The notes: generated by a model not told the origin, from the letters alone. 61,947 bases of DNA from Desulfonatronum thiodismutans (GCF_000717475.1 NZ_JPIK01000025.1:22219-84165), one strand, 5' to 3'. Shown: positions 38,002 to 46,243, numbered from the stretch's first letter. Made by a program: numbers and translations.

Positions 38002-38193
38002 ATGTTCTGGGAATACCTGATTCTGGGAGTTCTGTTGGCTTGGGCTGTCTTTTATATTTGGAAAACGTTTTTCAAAAAGAAAGGCTGCTCCTGCGAATCC
38101 TGCCCGTCGGCCTTGAAGTTGCCCGGTCAGGATGGGATTGGGGATTTGCGGGGGGAAGGGAAAGAGGAAAAGAGAGGGCTGAGGGAGAAGTGA
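38002..38193 (+). CDS. FeoB-associated Cys-rich membrane protein
   Basis: The 63-residue product has one N-terminal membrane helix (YLILGVLLAWAVFYIW), a basic stretch KKK and the cysteine motif CSCESC. Such proteins follow feoB in many anaerobes and may handle iron on the cytoplasmic side. The charged tail after about residue 44 (GEGKEEKRGLREK) is encoded by the start of a TGANNNN repeat array, so the native C terminus may once have been shorter or longer. Confidence 0.8.
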   Translation: MFWEYLILGVLLAWAVFYIWKTFFKKKGCSCESCPSALKLPGQDGIGDLRGEGKEEKRGLREK

Positions 38194-38445
38194 AAGGGCT
38201 GAGGGATGAAACCTGAAACCTGAGGGGAAAAACGTTCTTGGTTCCTTGTTCTTCGTTCATCGATGAAAAAAATGTGATCTTGTGGAAATTGAAACGTGAG
38301 CCTGAATTCCAGCCACACCACGGCCCAATCCCCTCCTGGGAGGGGCCAAGGGTGGGTTCCCTCAGGATTCAGGATTCAGGTTTCATCCCTCAGCCCTCAT
38401 CTCTCAATCCCTTCCTGGGAGGGGGTAGGGGTGGGGTCGGTTGGA
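38180..38445. repeat. Composite inverted heptad-repeat element 1
   Basis: The left arm holds in-phase 7-base units TGAGGGA, TGAAACC, TGAAACC, TGAGGGG (38200-38227). The right arm has seven inverted units (38359-38407). The two arms pair imperfectly over about 30 bases. Between them are a heptad run of the GTTCTTS type (38234-38262) and the palindrome CCCCTCCTGGGAGGGG, which recurs in variant form at 38409. No gene is seen in 38194-38487. Confidence 0.75.
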
Positions 38446-38487
38446 TTTATTTTTTAAACCATTTTCTGATTGTTGGAGGTTACTGAC

Positions 38488-38808
38488 ATGTTGCGACGCG
38501 GATTGATTTTGTTTGTTTTGGTGGGATTTCTGACGGTCGCGGGAACGGTCTCGGCGCATACGCCGCTGTTCTCCTGCTTCGACAACGCAGATGGGACGAT
38601 TTATTGTGAAGGCGGGTTTTCCGACGGCTCCAGTGCCGCCGGGGTTCCGATCATTGTCAAGGACGCTTCCGGAGAGGTGATTTTGTCTCTCCAATTGTCA
38701 GGCAACAGCGATGTGGAGTTCGATAAACCCGAGGGAGAGTACTCCGTTATTTTCGACGGCGGCGAGGGACATGATATTTTGATCCCTGGTTCGCAGATTT
38801 TCGAGTAG
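38488..38808 (+). CDS. Small exported protein upstream of DUF4198 gene
   Basis: The ATG at 38488 follows GGAGGT. The 106-residue precursor has a signal peptide ending VSAHT; the mature part contains two cysteines (SCFDNADGTIYC), is Gly/Ser-rich and looks like a small beta-sandwich with carboxypeptidase-regulatory-like strands (GVPIIVKDASGEVILSLQL). It is paired with the DUF4198 gene 106 bases downstream. Such pairs occur beside nickel/cobalt transporters, but no permease follows here, so a metal role is only a suggestion. Confidence 0.68.
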   Translation: MLRRGLILFVLVGFLTVAGTVSAHTPLFSCFDNADGTIYCEGGFSDGSSAAGVPIIVKDASGEVILSLQLSGNSDVEFDKPEGEYSVIFDGGEGHDILIPGSQIFE

Positions 38809-38914
38809 GAAATGTCCGGGCCTCGGATGGAGTCCTTTGGCTCGGTTTTCATTGAGTTGTGTTGAGAAGGATTGTTGTTATTAACCTTATGTAAGCCTTA
38901 TTATGGAGGAAGAA

Positions 38915-39739
38915 ATGAAACGAGGATTTTTGCTTGCCGGCCTGTTGACCCTGTTTTTGAGTGCTCCGGCCCTGGCGCACTTCCAGATGCTCTACACCCC
39001 GGAAAGCGCCCTGGAGCAAGGCGGAGAGATGAGCTTGAAGCTGGTCTTCACCCATCCGTTTGACGGTGATCATATCATGGACATGGACCCGGTCCAGGAG
39101 TTCTATGTGGTGCATCAGCGCGGCGAGGAAGGTGAACCCCAGAAGACCGACCTGAAGGAATATCTCTCGGAGATCACCTGGAAGGGCCTGGACGACGCCG
39201 CGGGGAAGGCTTTTGACGCCAAGCTGCCGGCCCGCGTGGTTCGCTCCATGGGCGACTACGTTTTCGTGCTCGTACCGACTCCTTACTATGAAAAGGCTGA
39301 TGAGGAATATATTCAGCAGTTCACCAAGATGATCGTGAACGTGGGCGGCATGCCCGGCAACTGGCATGAGCCTTTGGGCTTGCCCGCCGAAATCGTGCCC
39401 TTGAACAAGCCCTACGCCAATTGGACCGGCGGAGTGTTCACCGGCGTTGTCATGTCCAACGGCGAGCCGGTTCCGAACATCGAGGTCGAGGTCGAGTACC
39501 TGAACGTGGACGTGGACATTGCCGCCAACGCCTTTGTCGGCGAGCCCAAGATCGAGGCCCCGCATCCGGCCTTTGAAACCATGTCCGTGATGGCCAACGA
39601 CAAGGGTGAATTCACCATCGGTCTGCCCAAGGCCGGCTGGTGGGGCATCGCCGTGCCGGACGTGGTCGAGTTGGAGCACGACGGCAAGGAAATGGTCCAG
39701 GAAGCCGTGCTTTGGATTCAGGTCACGGATATCCCGTAG
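38915..39739 (+). CDS. DUF4198 periplasmic protein (NikK/NikM-like)
   Basis: The ATG at 38915 has GGAGG five bases upstream. The 274-residue precursor has a signal peptide ending APALA followed by a mature N-terminal His (HFQMLYTP), a position known to bind metal in some DUF4198 proteins. The DUF4198 body has LVFTHPFDGDHIMDMD and a C-terminal domain with GEFTIGLPKAGWWGI. DUF4198 proteins are exported partners of nickel/cobalt uptake systems. The location between feoAB and a P-type ATPase fits metal handling, but its ligand is not known. Confidence 0.8.
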   Translation: MKRGFLLAGLLTLFLSAPALAHFQMLYTPESALEQGGEMSLKLVFTHPFDGDHIMDMDPVQEFYVVHQRGEEGEPQKTDLKEYLSEITWKGLDDAAGKAFDAKLPARVVRSMGDYVFVLVPTPYYEKADEEYIQQFTKMIVNVGGMPGNWHEPLGLPAEIVPLNKPYANWTGGVFTGVVMSNGEPVPNIEVEVEYLNVDVDIAANAFVGEPKIEAPHPAFETMSVMANDKGEFTIGLPKAGWWGIAVPDVVELEHDGKEMVQEAVLWIQVTDIP

Positions 39740-39897
39740 GCCCCTCCTGAAACGCCCCGTCTTCATTGTACTTCACTTGCAGTGAGGTCATGGGGGCGGG
39801 GCGCTTGAGGTTTTCGGTTGCGCTGGAAGTGATGTTTCTGTAAGCATCTAAAACTTCGAGGCATTGTATCTTTTCAGGCTAACTCAGGAGGTGCGAA

Positions 39898-40146
39898 ATG
39901 AACGAAATGATGCGCAGTGGATTGTGGTTGCTGGCTGGTGTCGTGATCGGCGCGGCCGGAGCCAGCCTCATGGCTCGGCAGGACAGCCCCTTGCGGGGGG
40001 CGGTGGTGGGCACCCTGGCCCAAGGTCTGGCCGTAAAGGACAAAATGTTGACGTCCCTGGAAAAGGCCAAGGAAAACGTGGAGGACCTGGTGGCCGAAGC
40101 CAAGCAGGCCAAACCTGTCGCTGTGGCGCAGGAAAAATCCAAATAA
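39898..40146 (+). CDS. Small membrane protein next to P-type ATPase
   Basis: An 82-residue protein with one N-terminal membrane helix (GLWLLAGVVIGAAGASLMA) and a charged helical tail (DKMLTSLEKAKENVEDLVAEAKQ). AGGAGG precedes the ATG. Small proteins of this shape often sit beside HMA-domain P-type ATPases and are sometimes annotated DUF5132 or DUF6110; I cannot tell which. A terminator follows immediately, so it is expressed separately from the ATPase gene. Confidence 0.7.
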   Translation: MNEMMRSGLWLLAGVVIGAAGASLMARQDSPLRGAVVGTLAQGLAVKDKMLTSLEKAKENVEDLVAEAKQAKPVAVAQEKSK

Positions 40147-40152
40147 TTATCT

Positions 40153-40200
40153 CCACCCTGGTCGCCTTCGGCCAGGGTGGCCTCTTGATTTTGGTTTTTC
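40153..40200 (+). terminator. Rho-independent terminator
   Basis: CCACCCTGG pairs exactly with CCAGGGTGG around TCGCCTTCGG, followed by a T-rich tract ending GGTTTTTC. It is seven bases past the stop of the small membrane protein gene. Confidence 0.8.
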
Positions 40201-40201
40201 G

Positions 40202-40352
40202 CAACTACTCAGCACAGAGTAATACTGTTGCCGGGGTCGGAATTGGAATCGGGATCGGGAAAGAAAACACTGGGATGTGTTCAAAATTCTTCCTGTTCCG
40301 ATACCGATACCGATAGCGACCCAGATTGCCGGAGCAAGAGCGGACATAAAGC
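40202..40352. mobile_element. Hexad-repeat element inserted in a dispersed repeat
   Basis: The flanks CAGCACAGAGTAAT and AAGAGCGGACA match one continuous repeat at about 493-535. Here they are separated by about 91 bases, and TTGCCGG appears at both junctions (40228-40234 and 40326-40332), as a target duplication would. The insert starts with units such as GGAATC and GGGATC and ends with three CCGATA units, the two halves being roughly inverted, with GGGTCG-like ends. Confidence 0.6.
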
Positions 40353-40407
40353 TGGCTCCTGACTCCTGACTTCAAACTCCGAACCCTCACTTTCTCAGGA
40401 TTTCTTC

Positions 40408-42549
40408 ATGGGCAGACCTCCAAAACGCTTTCTGGTCGTACTTGTACACGCCTTGCCCGGTCGGTTTCGACTTCGTCTGGACCACGTTCCGGACCAAGCC
40501 ACCATGGACATGATTCAGCGCGGCCTGACCGGTCATCATGGGGTGCTGGAAGCACGGATATCTTCACGTACGGGCAGTATTCTGGTTTTTCATGACCAAA
40601 GCGTCTCCCTGGAGGAACTGCTCGGCCTGTTTCAGGAACAGGGTCTGGCTTTGCGTGAGCTGAGCGAACTGCCGCAACCATCTTCCCCACGATCGGCCTT
40701 GAACGTGGCCGCCATTGAGTCATCCATCGAGTCATCCGGCCAACCCTCGTTTCTACGTTCCCTACCCTTCTCCGGACTGCTGCTGCGTCCCTTTTTGCCG
40801 CCCTGGGTCCGGTTGATCCTGGCGGCTCGTCGGGCCCTGCCTTTTTTGCTCAAGGGGCTGGCCTCCCTGTTGCGCGGGCGGCTGAACATCGACGTGCTGG
40901 ACGGTCTGGCCATCGGCATATCCCTCGCCCGCCGGGATCTGCGCTCGGTGATGATCATCACTACGCTCCTGTCCTTGGGCGATTTCCTGGAGCAATGGAC
41001 CCGCAAGCGCTCTCGGGAGCAGTTGGCCCAAGATCTGCTGCAACTGCCGCCCACGGTGTGGGTCAAGAACGGTGAAGAACTGGAAGAGCGACCCCTGGAG
41101 CAGGTCCGAGCCGGTGATTTGGTTGTTGTCCAGGCCGGTTCGCGGATCGCCGTGGACGGCGTTGTGGCTGAAGGCGAGGCCATGGTCAATCAGGCATCAT
41201 TGACCGGAGAACCGCTGGCCGTGGCCAAGACTCGGGGCATTTCGGTTTTTGCCGGGACCGCGGTGGAGGAAGGGACCATCGTCATCCGGGCCGATCAGGT
41301 GGGCGACTCCACACGGGTTCACAAGATCGTCAAGATCCTTGAACAGTCCGAGCGACTCAAGGCGGGCTTGCAGGCCCGGGCCGAACAATGGGCCGACCGG
41401 GTCGTGCCGCTGACCCTGGGCCTCAGTCTGCTGACCTGGTTCCTGACCCGGAACCTGAACCGGGCCGTGTCCGTGCTGCTGGTGGATTTTTCCTGCGCAA
41501 TAAAGCTTTCCACGCCGCTGACCATGCTCTCGGCCATGCGCGAGGCTTCCACCAAGGGCGTGCTGATCAAAGGCGGAAGATTTCTGGAAAAACTCGATCA
41601 GGCCGACACGTATGTTTTCGACAAAACCGGAACTTTGACCGAGGCCCATCCCCGTGGTCTGGAGGTAATCCCTTTCAACGGCCATGAAGCCCGCGAAGTC
41701 TTGCGCGTTGCGGCCTGTCTGGAGGAGCACTTCCCGCACCCTCTGGCCCGTGCCGTGGTGTCTATGGCGGACCGGGAAGGTCTGTCCCACAAGGAGGAGC
41801 ATGCCGAGCTGGAATATATCCTGGCCCACGGGATCGCCTCCAAACTCAAGGGCCAACGTGTCTTGGTAGGCAGTCGGCATTTCCTCCAGGAGCATGGTAA
41901 AATTGAACTGGATCGGGCCGCCGATGCAGTGGCCCGGGCCGCGGAGCAGGGCTGTTCCGTGCTCTACGTAGGTATGGGCCAGGACCTGGCCGGGGTCATC
42001 CTTTTGGAGGACCCGGTGCGTCGGGACGCGCCCTTGTTCCTGCAACTGCTGCGGCAGGGCGGCGTCAAGCGGGTCTTGATGCTCACCGGAGACGGCGAGG
42101 AGAGTGCGGCCAGCGTGTCCCGGCGGCTGAACATCGACGAATTTCATTCCCAGTTGCTGCCCGAGGACAAGGTCCGCATTGTTCAGGATCTGCGTTCTTC
42201 TGGCCATGTCGTGGCCATGGTCGGGGACGGGATCAACGACACCCCGGCCCTGTCCGTGGCGGACGTGGGCGTTTCCATGAAGTCCGGGGCGGACATCGCC
42301 CATGAAGTTTGCGACGTCTTGTTGACCAATGCCGATTTGGACGGCATTCTCACCGCCAGGGCCATCTCGTCCCGGGCCATGTCCCGGTTGCGCTGGAACT
42401 ATTCCGCGGCCGTGGGCATCAACGGCGCTCTGGTGCTCCTCGGGTTGGCCGGGCGGATTTCGCCCGCTGTATCGGCCCTGGTCCACAATCTGGCGACCAT
42501 CCTGGTCACGGTGAACAGTCTGCGCCCCTACGATGACGGTATGCGGTAA
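40408..42549 (+). CDS. P1B-type heavy-metal ATPase with atypical membrane metal motif
   Basis: The 713-residue membrane pump has an N-terminal HMA_2-like domain without CxxC, the phosphorylation site DKTGTLT with Asp405, the actuator TGEP and the hinge GDGINDTPALS. The transmembrane metal-binding motif, CPC in copper and zinc pumps, reads FSC here (residues 361-363, VDFSCAIKLSTP). The metal specificity is thus open; CtpC-like manganese/zinc pumps have related departures. It is surrounded by small membrane and HMA-like proteins and lies 2.4 kb from feoB. Confidence 0.9.
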   Translation: MGRPPKRFLVVLVHALPGRFRLRLDHVPDQATMDMIQRGLTGHHGVLEARISSRTGSILVFHDQSVSLEELLGLFQEQGLALRELSELPQPSSPRSALNVAAIESSIESSGQPSFLRSLPFSGLLLRPFLPPWVRLILAARRALPFLLKGLASLLRGRLNIDVLDGLAIGISLARRDLRSVMIITTLLSLGDFLEQWTRKRSREQLAQDLLQLPPTVWVKNGEELEERPLEQVRAGDLVVVQAGSRIAVDGVVAEGEAMVNQASLTGEPLAVAKTRGISVFAGTAVEEGTIVIRADQVGDSTRVHKIVKILEQSERLKAGLQARAEQWADRVVPLTLGLSLLTWFLTRNLNRAVSVLLVDFSCAIKLSTPLTMLSAMREASTKGVLIKGGRFLEKLDQADTYVFDKTGTLTEAHPRGLEVIPFNGHEAREVLRVAACLEEHFPHPLARAVVSMADREGLSHKEEHAELEYILAHGIASKLKGQRVLVGSRHFLQEHGKIELDRAADAVARAAEQGCSVLYVGMGQDLAGVILLEDPVRRDAPLFLQLLRQGGVKRVLMLTGDGEESAASVSRRLNIDEFHSQLLPEDKVRIVQDLRSSGHVVAMVGDGINDTPALSVADVGVSMKSGADIAHEVCDVLLTNADLDGILTARAISSRAMSRLRWNYSAAVGINGALVLLGLAGRISPAVSALVHNLATILVTVNSLRPYDDGMR

Positions 42550-42570
42550 GGGCGCGGCGCGCCGTGCCTC

Positions 42571-42694
42571 CAGTCCGTTGAAAAACTCCCAATTGCTGCG
42601 TCACTGCAAAAAGTTAAAATTCTCACGTATAAATAAATACGCTTCGACCTTGATCTTTTTTTGCTCCTTGCACTTGGGATTTTTGAACGGACTG
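42571..42694. repeat. 124-bp imperfect palindromic repeat
   Basis: It begins CAGTCCGTTGAAAAA and ends TTTTTGAACGGACTG, arms that are nearly exact complements, and its centre CGTATAAATAAATACG is also self-complementary. This form of long palindrome recurs in genomes of sulfate reducers as I remember them. It lies between the P-type ATPase and the HMA-like gene and could also act as a terminator. Confidence 0.7.
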
Positions 42695-42768
42695 TGGTGA
42701 AGGCCTTTCTCTTCACTTAGTTTAAGGATGGGCTTCACAAAAAACCGCTACCAAAGGAGGCAGTCACG

Positions 42769-43197
42769 ATGTACGTCAATTCCATTCCCGGAAGACTCCG
42801 GATTCGTACCGAGGATCAGACCGCGTTACACCGTTTGACCGAGTCCGTCGCCAAACTGGGTGGCGTTTTTGATGTTCAACACAACCCACGGACCGGAAGC
42901 CTGTTGATCCATTACAAGGACGATCCCAAGGTCGAAGCCGCGTTGCTCAAGGCCCTGAAAAAGGTTCCCGGCTCGGAGGCCGCTTTGGAAGCCGCCTCCG
43001 CGCCCAAGGCCCCAAGCAAAACCTCAAACAAGGTCGCCAACATGACCATTGCCAAGAGAGGCATGCTCTCCAGCCTCGGCTTGGCCATGCTTTTCGCCAT
43101 CATTGACAGGGAAGACGGGCACATCTTCACCGGCGCGATGTTTCTCGGATTCCTGAGTTACCATCTTTACGGGTATCGGAAGCGGGTGCTGGCGTAA
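42769..43197 (+). CDS. HMA-like domain protein with C-terminal membrane segment
   Basis: The 142-residue product starts with an HMA_2-like ferredoxin fold (SIPGRLRIRTEDQ, then FDVQHNPRTGSLLIHY) without metal-binding cysteines, followed by a Lys/Ala linker and a membrane region of one or two helices (GMLSSLGLAMLFAI and FTGAMFLGFLSYHLYGY). The N-terminal domain resembles that of the preceding P-type ATPase, so it may be a regulatory or chaperone partner. A heptad array starts directly after the stop. Confidence 0.8.
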   Translation: MYVNSIPGRLRIRTEDQTALHRLTESVAKLGGVFDVQHNPRTGSLLIHYKDDPKVEAALLKALKKVPGSEAALEAASAPKAPSKTSNKVANMTIAKRGMLSSLGLAMLFAIIDREDGHIFTGAMFLGFLSYHLYGYRKRVLA

Positions 43198-43412
43198 GGG
43201 AAAAAGAAAGGGTTGAGGGATGAAACCTGAGACCTGAAGGCATAGGGCTGACACCTGAGACCTGAAGGGGTGAAAGAAGAAGGTGTGAAGGTGGGAAGGT
43301 GAAGAAATATGAGCGCGATGTCTCTGCTGTTCCCCTCCTGGGAGGGGCCAGGGGTGGGTTTCCTCAAATTTCAGGTCTCGTCCCTCAGCCCTCTTTTTTC
43401 AACCCCTAAAAC
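43198..43412. repeat. Composite inverted heptad-repeat element 2
   Basis: Eight in-phase units run from 43214 to 43269 (TGAGGGA, TGAAACC, TGAGACC, TGAAGGC and variants). An octad run of AAGGTGNG type follows (43281-43304). The palindrome CCCCTCCTGGGAGGGG recurs at 43333-43348, followed by five inverted units (43361-43395). The arrangement copies that at 38180-38445. Confidence 0.75.
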
Positions 43413-43427
43413 GTGAACCAAAACAAA

Positions 43428-43733
43428 ATGCATCTATCCGACCTTGCCGGACTTCGTCGTTACCTGACTGTCAAGCATCATATTCCCGGGCGCATTCGGC
43501 TGCTTTTCAGTCCGGCCCTTGTTTCCCGGCCCGAGGTTCGCGAGTTGGCGGCAGCGCATTCGGAACTGCCGCCGGGCGTGTTTTCCGTACGGGTCAACGT
43601 CCTGGCCCTATCCGTGATCATCGAATATGATCCGGAGCGCATCGCACCGACATTGTTGGATGAACTGCTCACTGCCGACGACGATCGAGTGGTGGCTGTT
43701 CTGCGCGAGTTGAGCGACACGTTGACGGCCTGA
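43428..43733 (+). CDS. Small HMA-like protein without membrane segment
   Basis: The 101-residue product again has the HMA_2-like signature (HHIPGRIRLLFSPAL, then VFSVRVNVLALSVIIEYDP), with no CxxC. It is soluble by appearance. The start is uncertain: ATG at 43428 or GTG at 43413, neither with a clear ribosome-binding site. With the gene at 42769 and the ATPase N terminus it makes three related domains in 3 kb. Confidence 0.65.
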   Translation: MHLSDLAGLRRYLTVKHHIPGRIRLLFSPALVSRPEVRELAAAHSELPPGVFSVRVNVLALSVIIEYDPERIAPTLLDELLTADDDRVVAVLRELSDTLTA

Positions 43734-43923
43734 TGCGCAACGCGGTTCTTCGATGAGCCGGATGAGCATTTGCTCAAAAACGTGAACAAGCATGACAAGT
43801 TTGAGAGAGCGTGCCATTGAAGTCATTCCCGCGCAGGCGGAAAGCCGGGTGCAATGGCATTTTTCAGAGTTTTAACCGCATTTTTGAACAATTACCCGGA
43901 TTTTTCCAACAGTATTGCTACCA
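43734..43923. other. Intergenic region, no gene seen
   Basis: It contains a fragment ATTCCCGCGCAGGCGGAA, similar to a common Cys-less hairpin repeat, and the small inverted repeat TGAGCATTTGCTCA. No convincing promoter is seen. Confidence 0.4.
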
Positions 43924-44262
43924 ATGGACGCACAATCCGTCATTAATTCCCTGAACGCGAGTATTTCCGAGTTGCATAAGAAGGTCGACGACCAGGGACG
44001 TATCCTGGCTAAATTGACTATACTCCGAGCAAATATTGAGATTGATGGTCAGTCTTGTTACCTTTGTGACTATCACCGGGAGAAGCATCTGGAAGGCGCC
44101 ATACGTGAGGCGATTCAGGTTTTGGAGCAGAGCAAGCGCAATTTTCGTTCCAGGCAACTTGAAACACTGCGTAAGCGCCTCCTGGAAGTGCTTCTGGACG
44201 CCGATTCCGAAGTACTGGAGAACATACCATGTCCCACGACTTTTCCGTCTCCACGGAGCTGA
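43924..44262 (+). CDS. Hypothetical protein with CxxC and helical C terminus
   Basis: The 112-residue product begins with a coiled-coil-like helix (SINSLNASISELHKKV region), then carries CYLCDYH, a possible metal or redox site, and a charged helical second half. No domain is recognised. It overlaps the following STAS-like gene by 34 bases, which suggests coupling. The start lacks an evident ribosome-binding site, so its exact extent is uncertain. Confidence 0.55.
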   Translation: MDAQSVINSLNASISELHKKVDDQGRILAKLTILRANIEIDGQSCYLCDYHREKHLEGAIREAIQVLEQSKRNFRSRQLETLRKRLLEVLLDADSEVLENIPCPTTFPSPRS

Positions 44263-44549
44263 TCTCCGGAGAATTGCGGATCAAAGCCCGCGGCGAGTTT
44301 GACCGCAAGGCCGCGCGAGTGTTGCTCGAATTGCTCCGAGACCATGAATCCGGGCAGGAGCGGGTGGTCATTGATACCAGGGAACTCTGGCGGGTTCATA
44401 CTCTTGCTTGCACGCTTTTCAGGGAAGGGATGCACCAATGCCGACGCATCGGGCCCCGATTGATGTTCATTGGAAGCAAGGGACGAGCAATGGCCGGACG
44501 CCGGGAAGCGGTGATGCACGGCGAATATGGCGACGGGAGCCACGCATGA
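44229..44549 (+). CDS. STAS-like (anti-sigma antagonist type) protein
   Basis: The 106-residue product has the layout of a STAS domain: an N-terminal strand pair (LRIKARGEFDRKAARVLLELL), then VVIDTRELWRVHTLACTLFREG in the position where anti-sigma antagonists carry their phosphorylated Ser/Thr (here HTLA). A fold match is likely, the phosphosite is not certain. It overlaps genes on both sides. A second protein of the same kind lies at 46244. Confidence 0.7.
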   Translation: MSHDFSVSTELISGELRIKARGEFDRKAARVLLELLRDHESGQERVVIDTRELWRVHTLACTLFREGMHQCRRIGPRLMFIGSKGRAMAGRREAVMHGEYGDGSHA

Positions 44550-44974
44550 CCAACAAGGGGGCGAGCCTTTCGGCCTGGGGCGGCAAACGACTTGTGGTTC
44601 TGGTCCTGATCCTGTTGCTGGTGGCCACGGTCTATTTTGGATCGGACGGTTCACGGGGGGGAACAGGCGGACCACCGCCAGGAGCGGCGGGAAGGGTCGC
44701 TTTGCTTCAGTTGACCGCCGAGCATTGCCCGGCCTGCCGAGACATGGAGCCGACTCTGGAGATGATCCGGCAAAGCCATGGAGAGCGAGTGTTTATCCGC
44801 CAAGTGGACGTTTTCCAGCGGGCCGGGACGGCCTCGGGCTACGGCGTGTCCACGATTCCGGCCCAGTTGTTCTTCGATCATCATGGCCGCGAGCGATATC
44901 GCCACGAAGGCGTGATGGACCGGGAGGCCGTGGTCAGGGTTCTTGACGAACTGTTGGCGGAACTGGACGGCTGA
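44546..44974 (+). CDS. Membrane-anchored thioredoxin-like protein
   Basis: The 142-residue product has an N-terminal membrane helix (VVLVLILLLVATVYF) and a thioredoxin domain with active site CPAC (in TAEHCPACRDMEP) and the cis-proline segment STIPAQLFF. It would work in the periplasm as a disulfide reductase or oxidase. Its start overlaps the stop of the STAS-like gene, and a histidine kinase gene follows after 41 bases. Confidence 0.9.
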   Translation: MTNKGASLSAWGGKRLVVLVLILLLVATVYFGSDGSRGGTGGPPPGAAGRVALLQLTAEHCPACRDMEPTLEMIRQSHGERVFIRQVDVFQRAGTASGYGVSTIPAQLFFDHHGRERYRHEGVMDREAVVRVLDELLAELDG

Positions 44975-45015
44975 GCAGCGGAATTCCAACATCGATAAGA
45001 TTACGGAGGTGGACG

Positions 45016-46113
45016 ATGGTGAACAGACTCAGCGCCTTGGTGCGCCGGAGATGGAGCGGCTTCGTGGAGGAGGGCGTGTTTGGTTCCGGGCAGTCCGTTG
45101 AAGTCCGGGGCAGGGCTTCCGAGGAAGCCGGGCGGTCTCTTGAGTCCGGCAATGTTCGTCCCGACCTCAAGATTCGCTCCAGGGAGTATTGCCTAGCCGC
45201 GGAACCTGTGATGGTTTGGCCGGCCGATGCCTGCCGCGTGGTTCGGGAACTCAATGCCAGGGTAGCGGAATTGGAGGAGAGCAATGCCGCATTGCTGGCG
45301 AAATACGAGGCGACCCAGCCTCGTGTCACGCTGGACATACCCTCTGCCGTGAGAGACTTGTTCGACGAGGCCAGGTGCGTCGTTGATGATGCCAAGGCTC
45401 TCAAATGCGAGTTTTTGCGTACTGTGAATCATGAATTAAGAACCCCGCTTAATGGCGTAAAAGGCATGTTGCAGGTGCTGCGGGAGACGGACCTCAACCC
45501 AGAGCAACGTGAGTATGTCGATCATGGGCTGTCCTCATGCGAAATCCTGGACAGAGCGATCCGGGATATTTTAGATTACAACACATTGAATCCCAGTTGC
45601 GTCCAAATGGAGCGCAAACCATTAAATGTCGACGATATTTTGTGTGATATCGAGCAAGCATATGCTCCTGCCTGTGTGCGAAAGGGGTTGGATTTCTTGG
45701 TCAGTAAAGACGCATCCGTCAGAGGATTGTTTTTGGGAGACGCGGCGAGGTTGAAACAGATTTTCCGCCACCTGTTGGATAATGCCCTACGGTTTACTCC
45801 TTCAGGCGAGATTCGCGTTGAAGTCTCTTGTTTATCAGGGACAAAGAACGGTCGGGTCCGGGTCTGTCTGAGCGTTCATGATACGGGTATGGGAATTCCA
45901 GAGTGCTGCTTGGAACATATCCTCGATCCTTTTTGCCAAGTTGAGACCGGACTTACAAAGAATTTCTATGGTTGTGGCTTGGGGCTGGCCATGGTCAGGA
46001 AGCTGGTCGGGTTGATGGATGGGCAATTTCGGTTGGAGAGTCTTGAAGGGGCGTACACTTCGGCCTACTGCGTCTTGAGCCTGGAGCGGCTGCCCGGGGA
46101 GGACGACTGCTGA
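45016..46113 (+). CDS. Cytoplasmic sensor histidine kinase
   Basis: The 365-residue product has no membrane helix. A helical N-terminal part of about 125 residues precedes the HisKA domain with NHELRTPLNG (phospho-His) and the HATPase domain with N box DNALRF, G1 DTGMGI and G2 GCGLGL. GGAGG is six bases before the ATG. No response regulator is adjacent, so its partner is elsewhere or it acts with the STAS-like proteins around it. Confidence 0.9.
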   Translation: MVNRLSALVRRRWSGFVEEGVFGSGQSVEVRGRASEEAGRSLESGNVRPDLKIRSREYCLAAEPVMVWPADACRVVRELNARVAELEESNAALLAKYEATQPRVTLDIPSAVRDLFDEARCVVDDAKALKCEFLRTVNHELRTPLNGVKGMLQVLRETDLNPEQREYVDHGLSSCEILDRAIRDILDYNTLNPSCVQMERKPLNVDDILCDIEQAYAPACVRKGLDFLVSKDASVRGLFLGDAARLKQIFRHLLDNALRFTPSGEIRVEVSCLSGTKNGRVRVCLSVHDTGMGIPECCLEHILDPFCQVETGLTKNFYGCGLGLAMVRKLVGLMDGQFRLESLEGAYTSAYCVLSLERLPGEDDC

Positions 46114-46243
46114 ATCGTCGGGATGGGAAGATGAAAAAAAGTGAAAATTCTACTTGATAAAAAAAATCAATTTCTATATCTTCCTTCTCAAGCGGAAGCG
46201 AAAGCCCAGAAAAGTGGATTGAACCCTTATAGGAGATATCATC

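Noticed and set aside
40205..40390. A minus-strand frame with alternating Arg-Tyr and Pro-Ile runs.
   Set aside because: The runs are the translation of hexad DNA repeats in the inserted element, not a protein.
43198..43412. Evenly spaced short repeats that might suggest a CRISPR array.
   Set aside because: The unit is 7 bases without spacers and there are no cas genes in the window.
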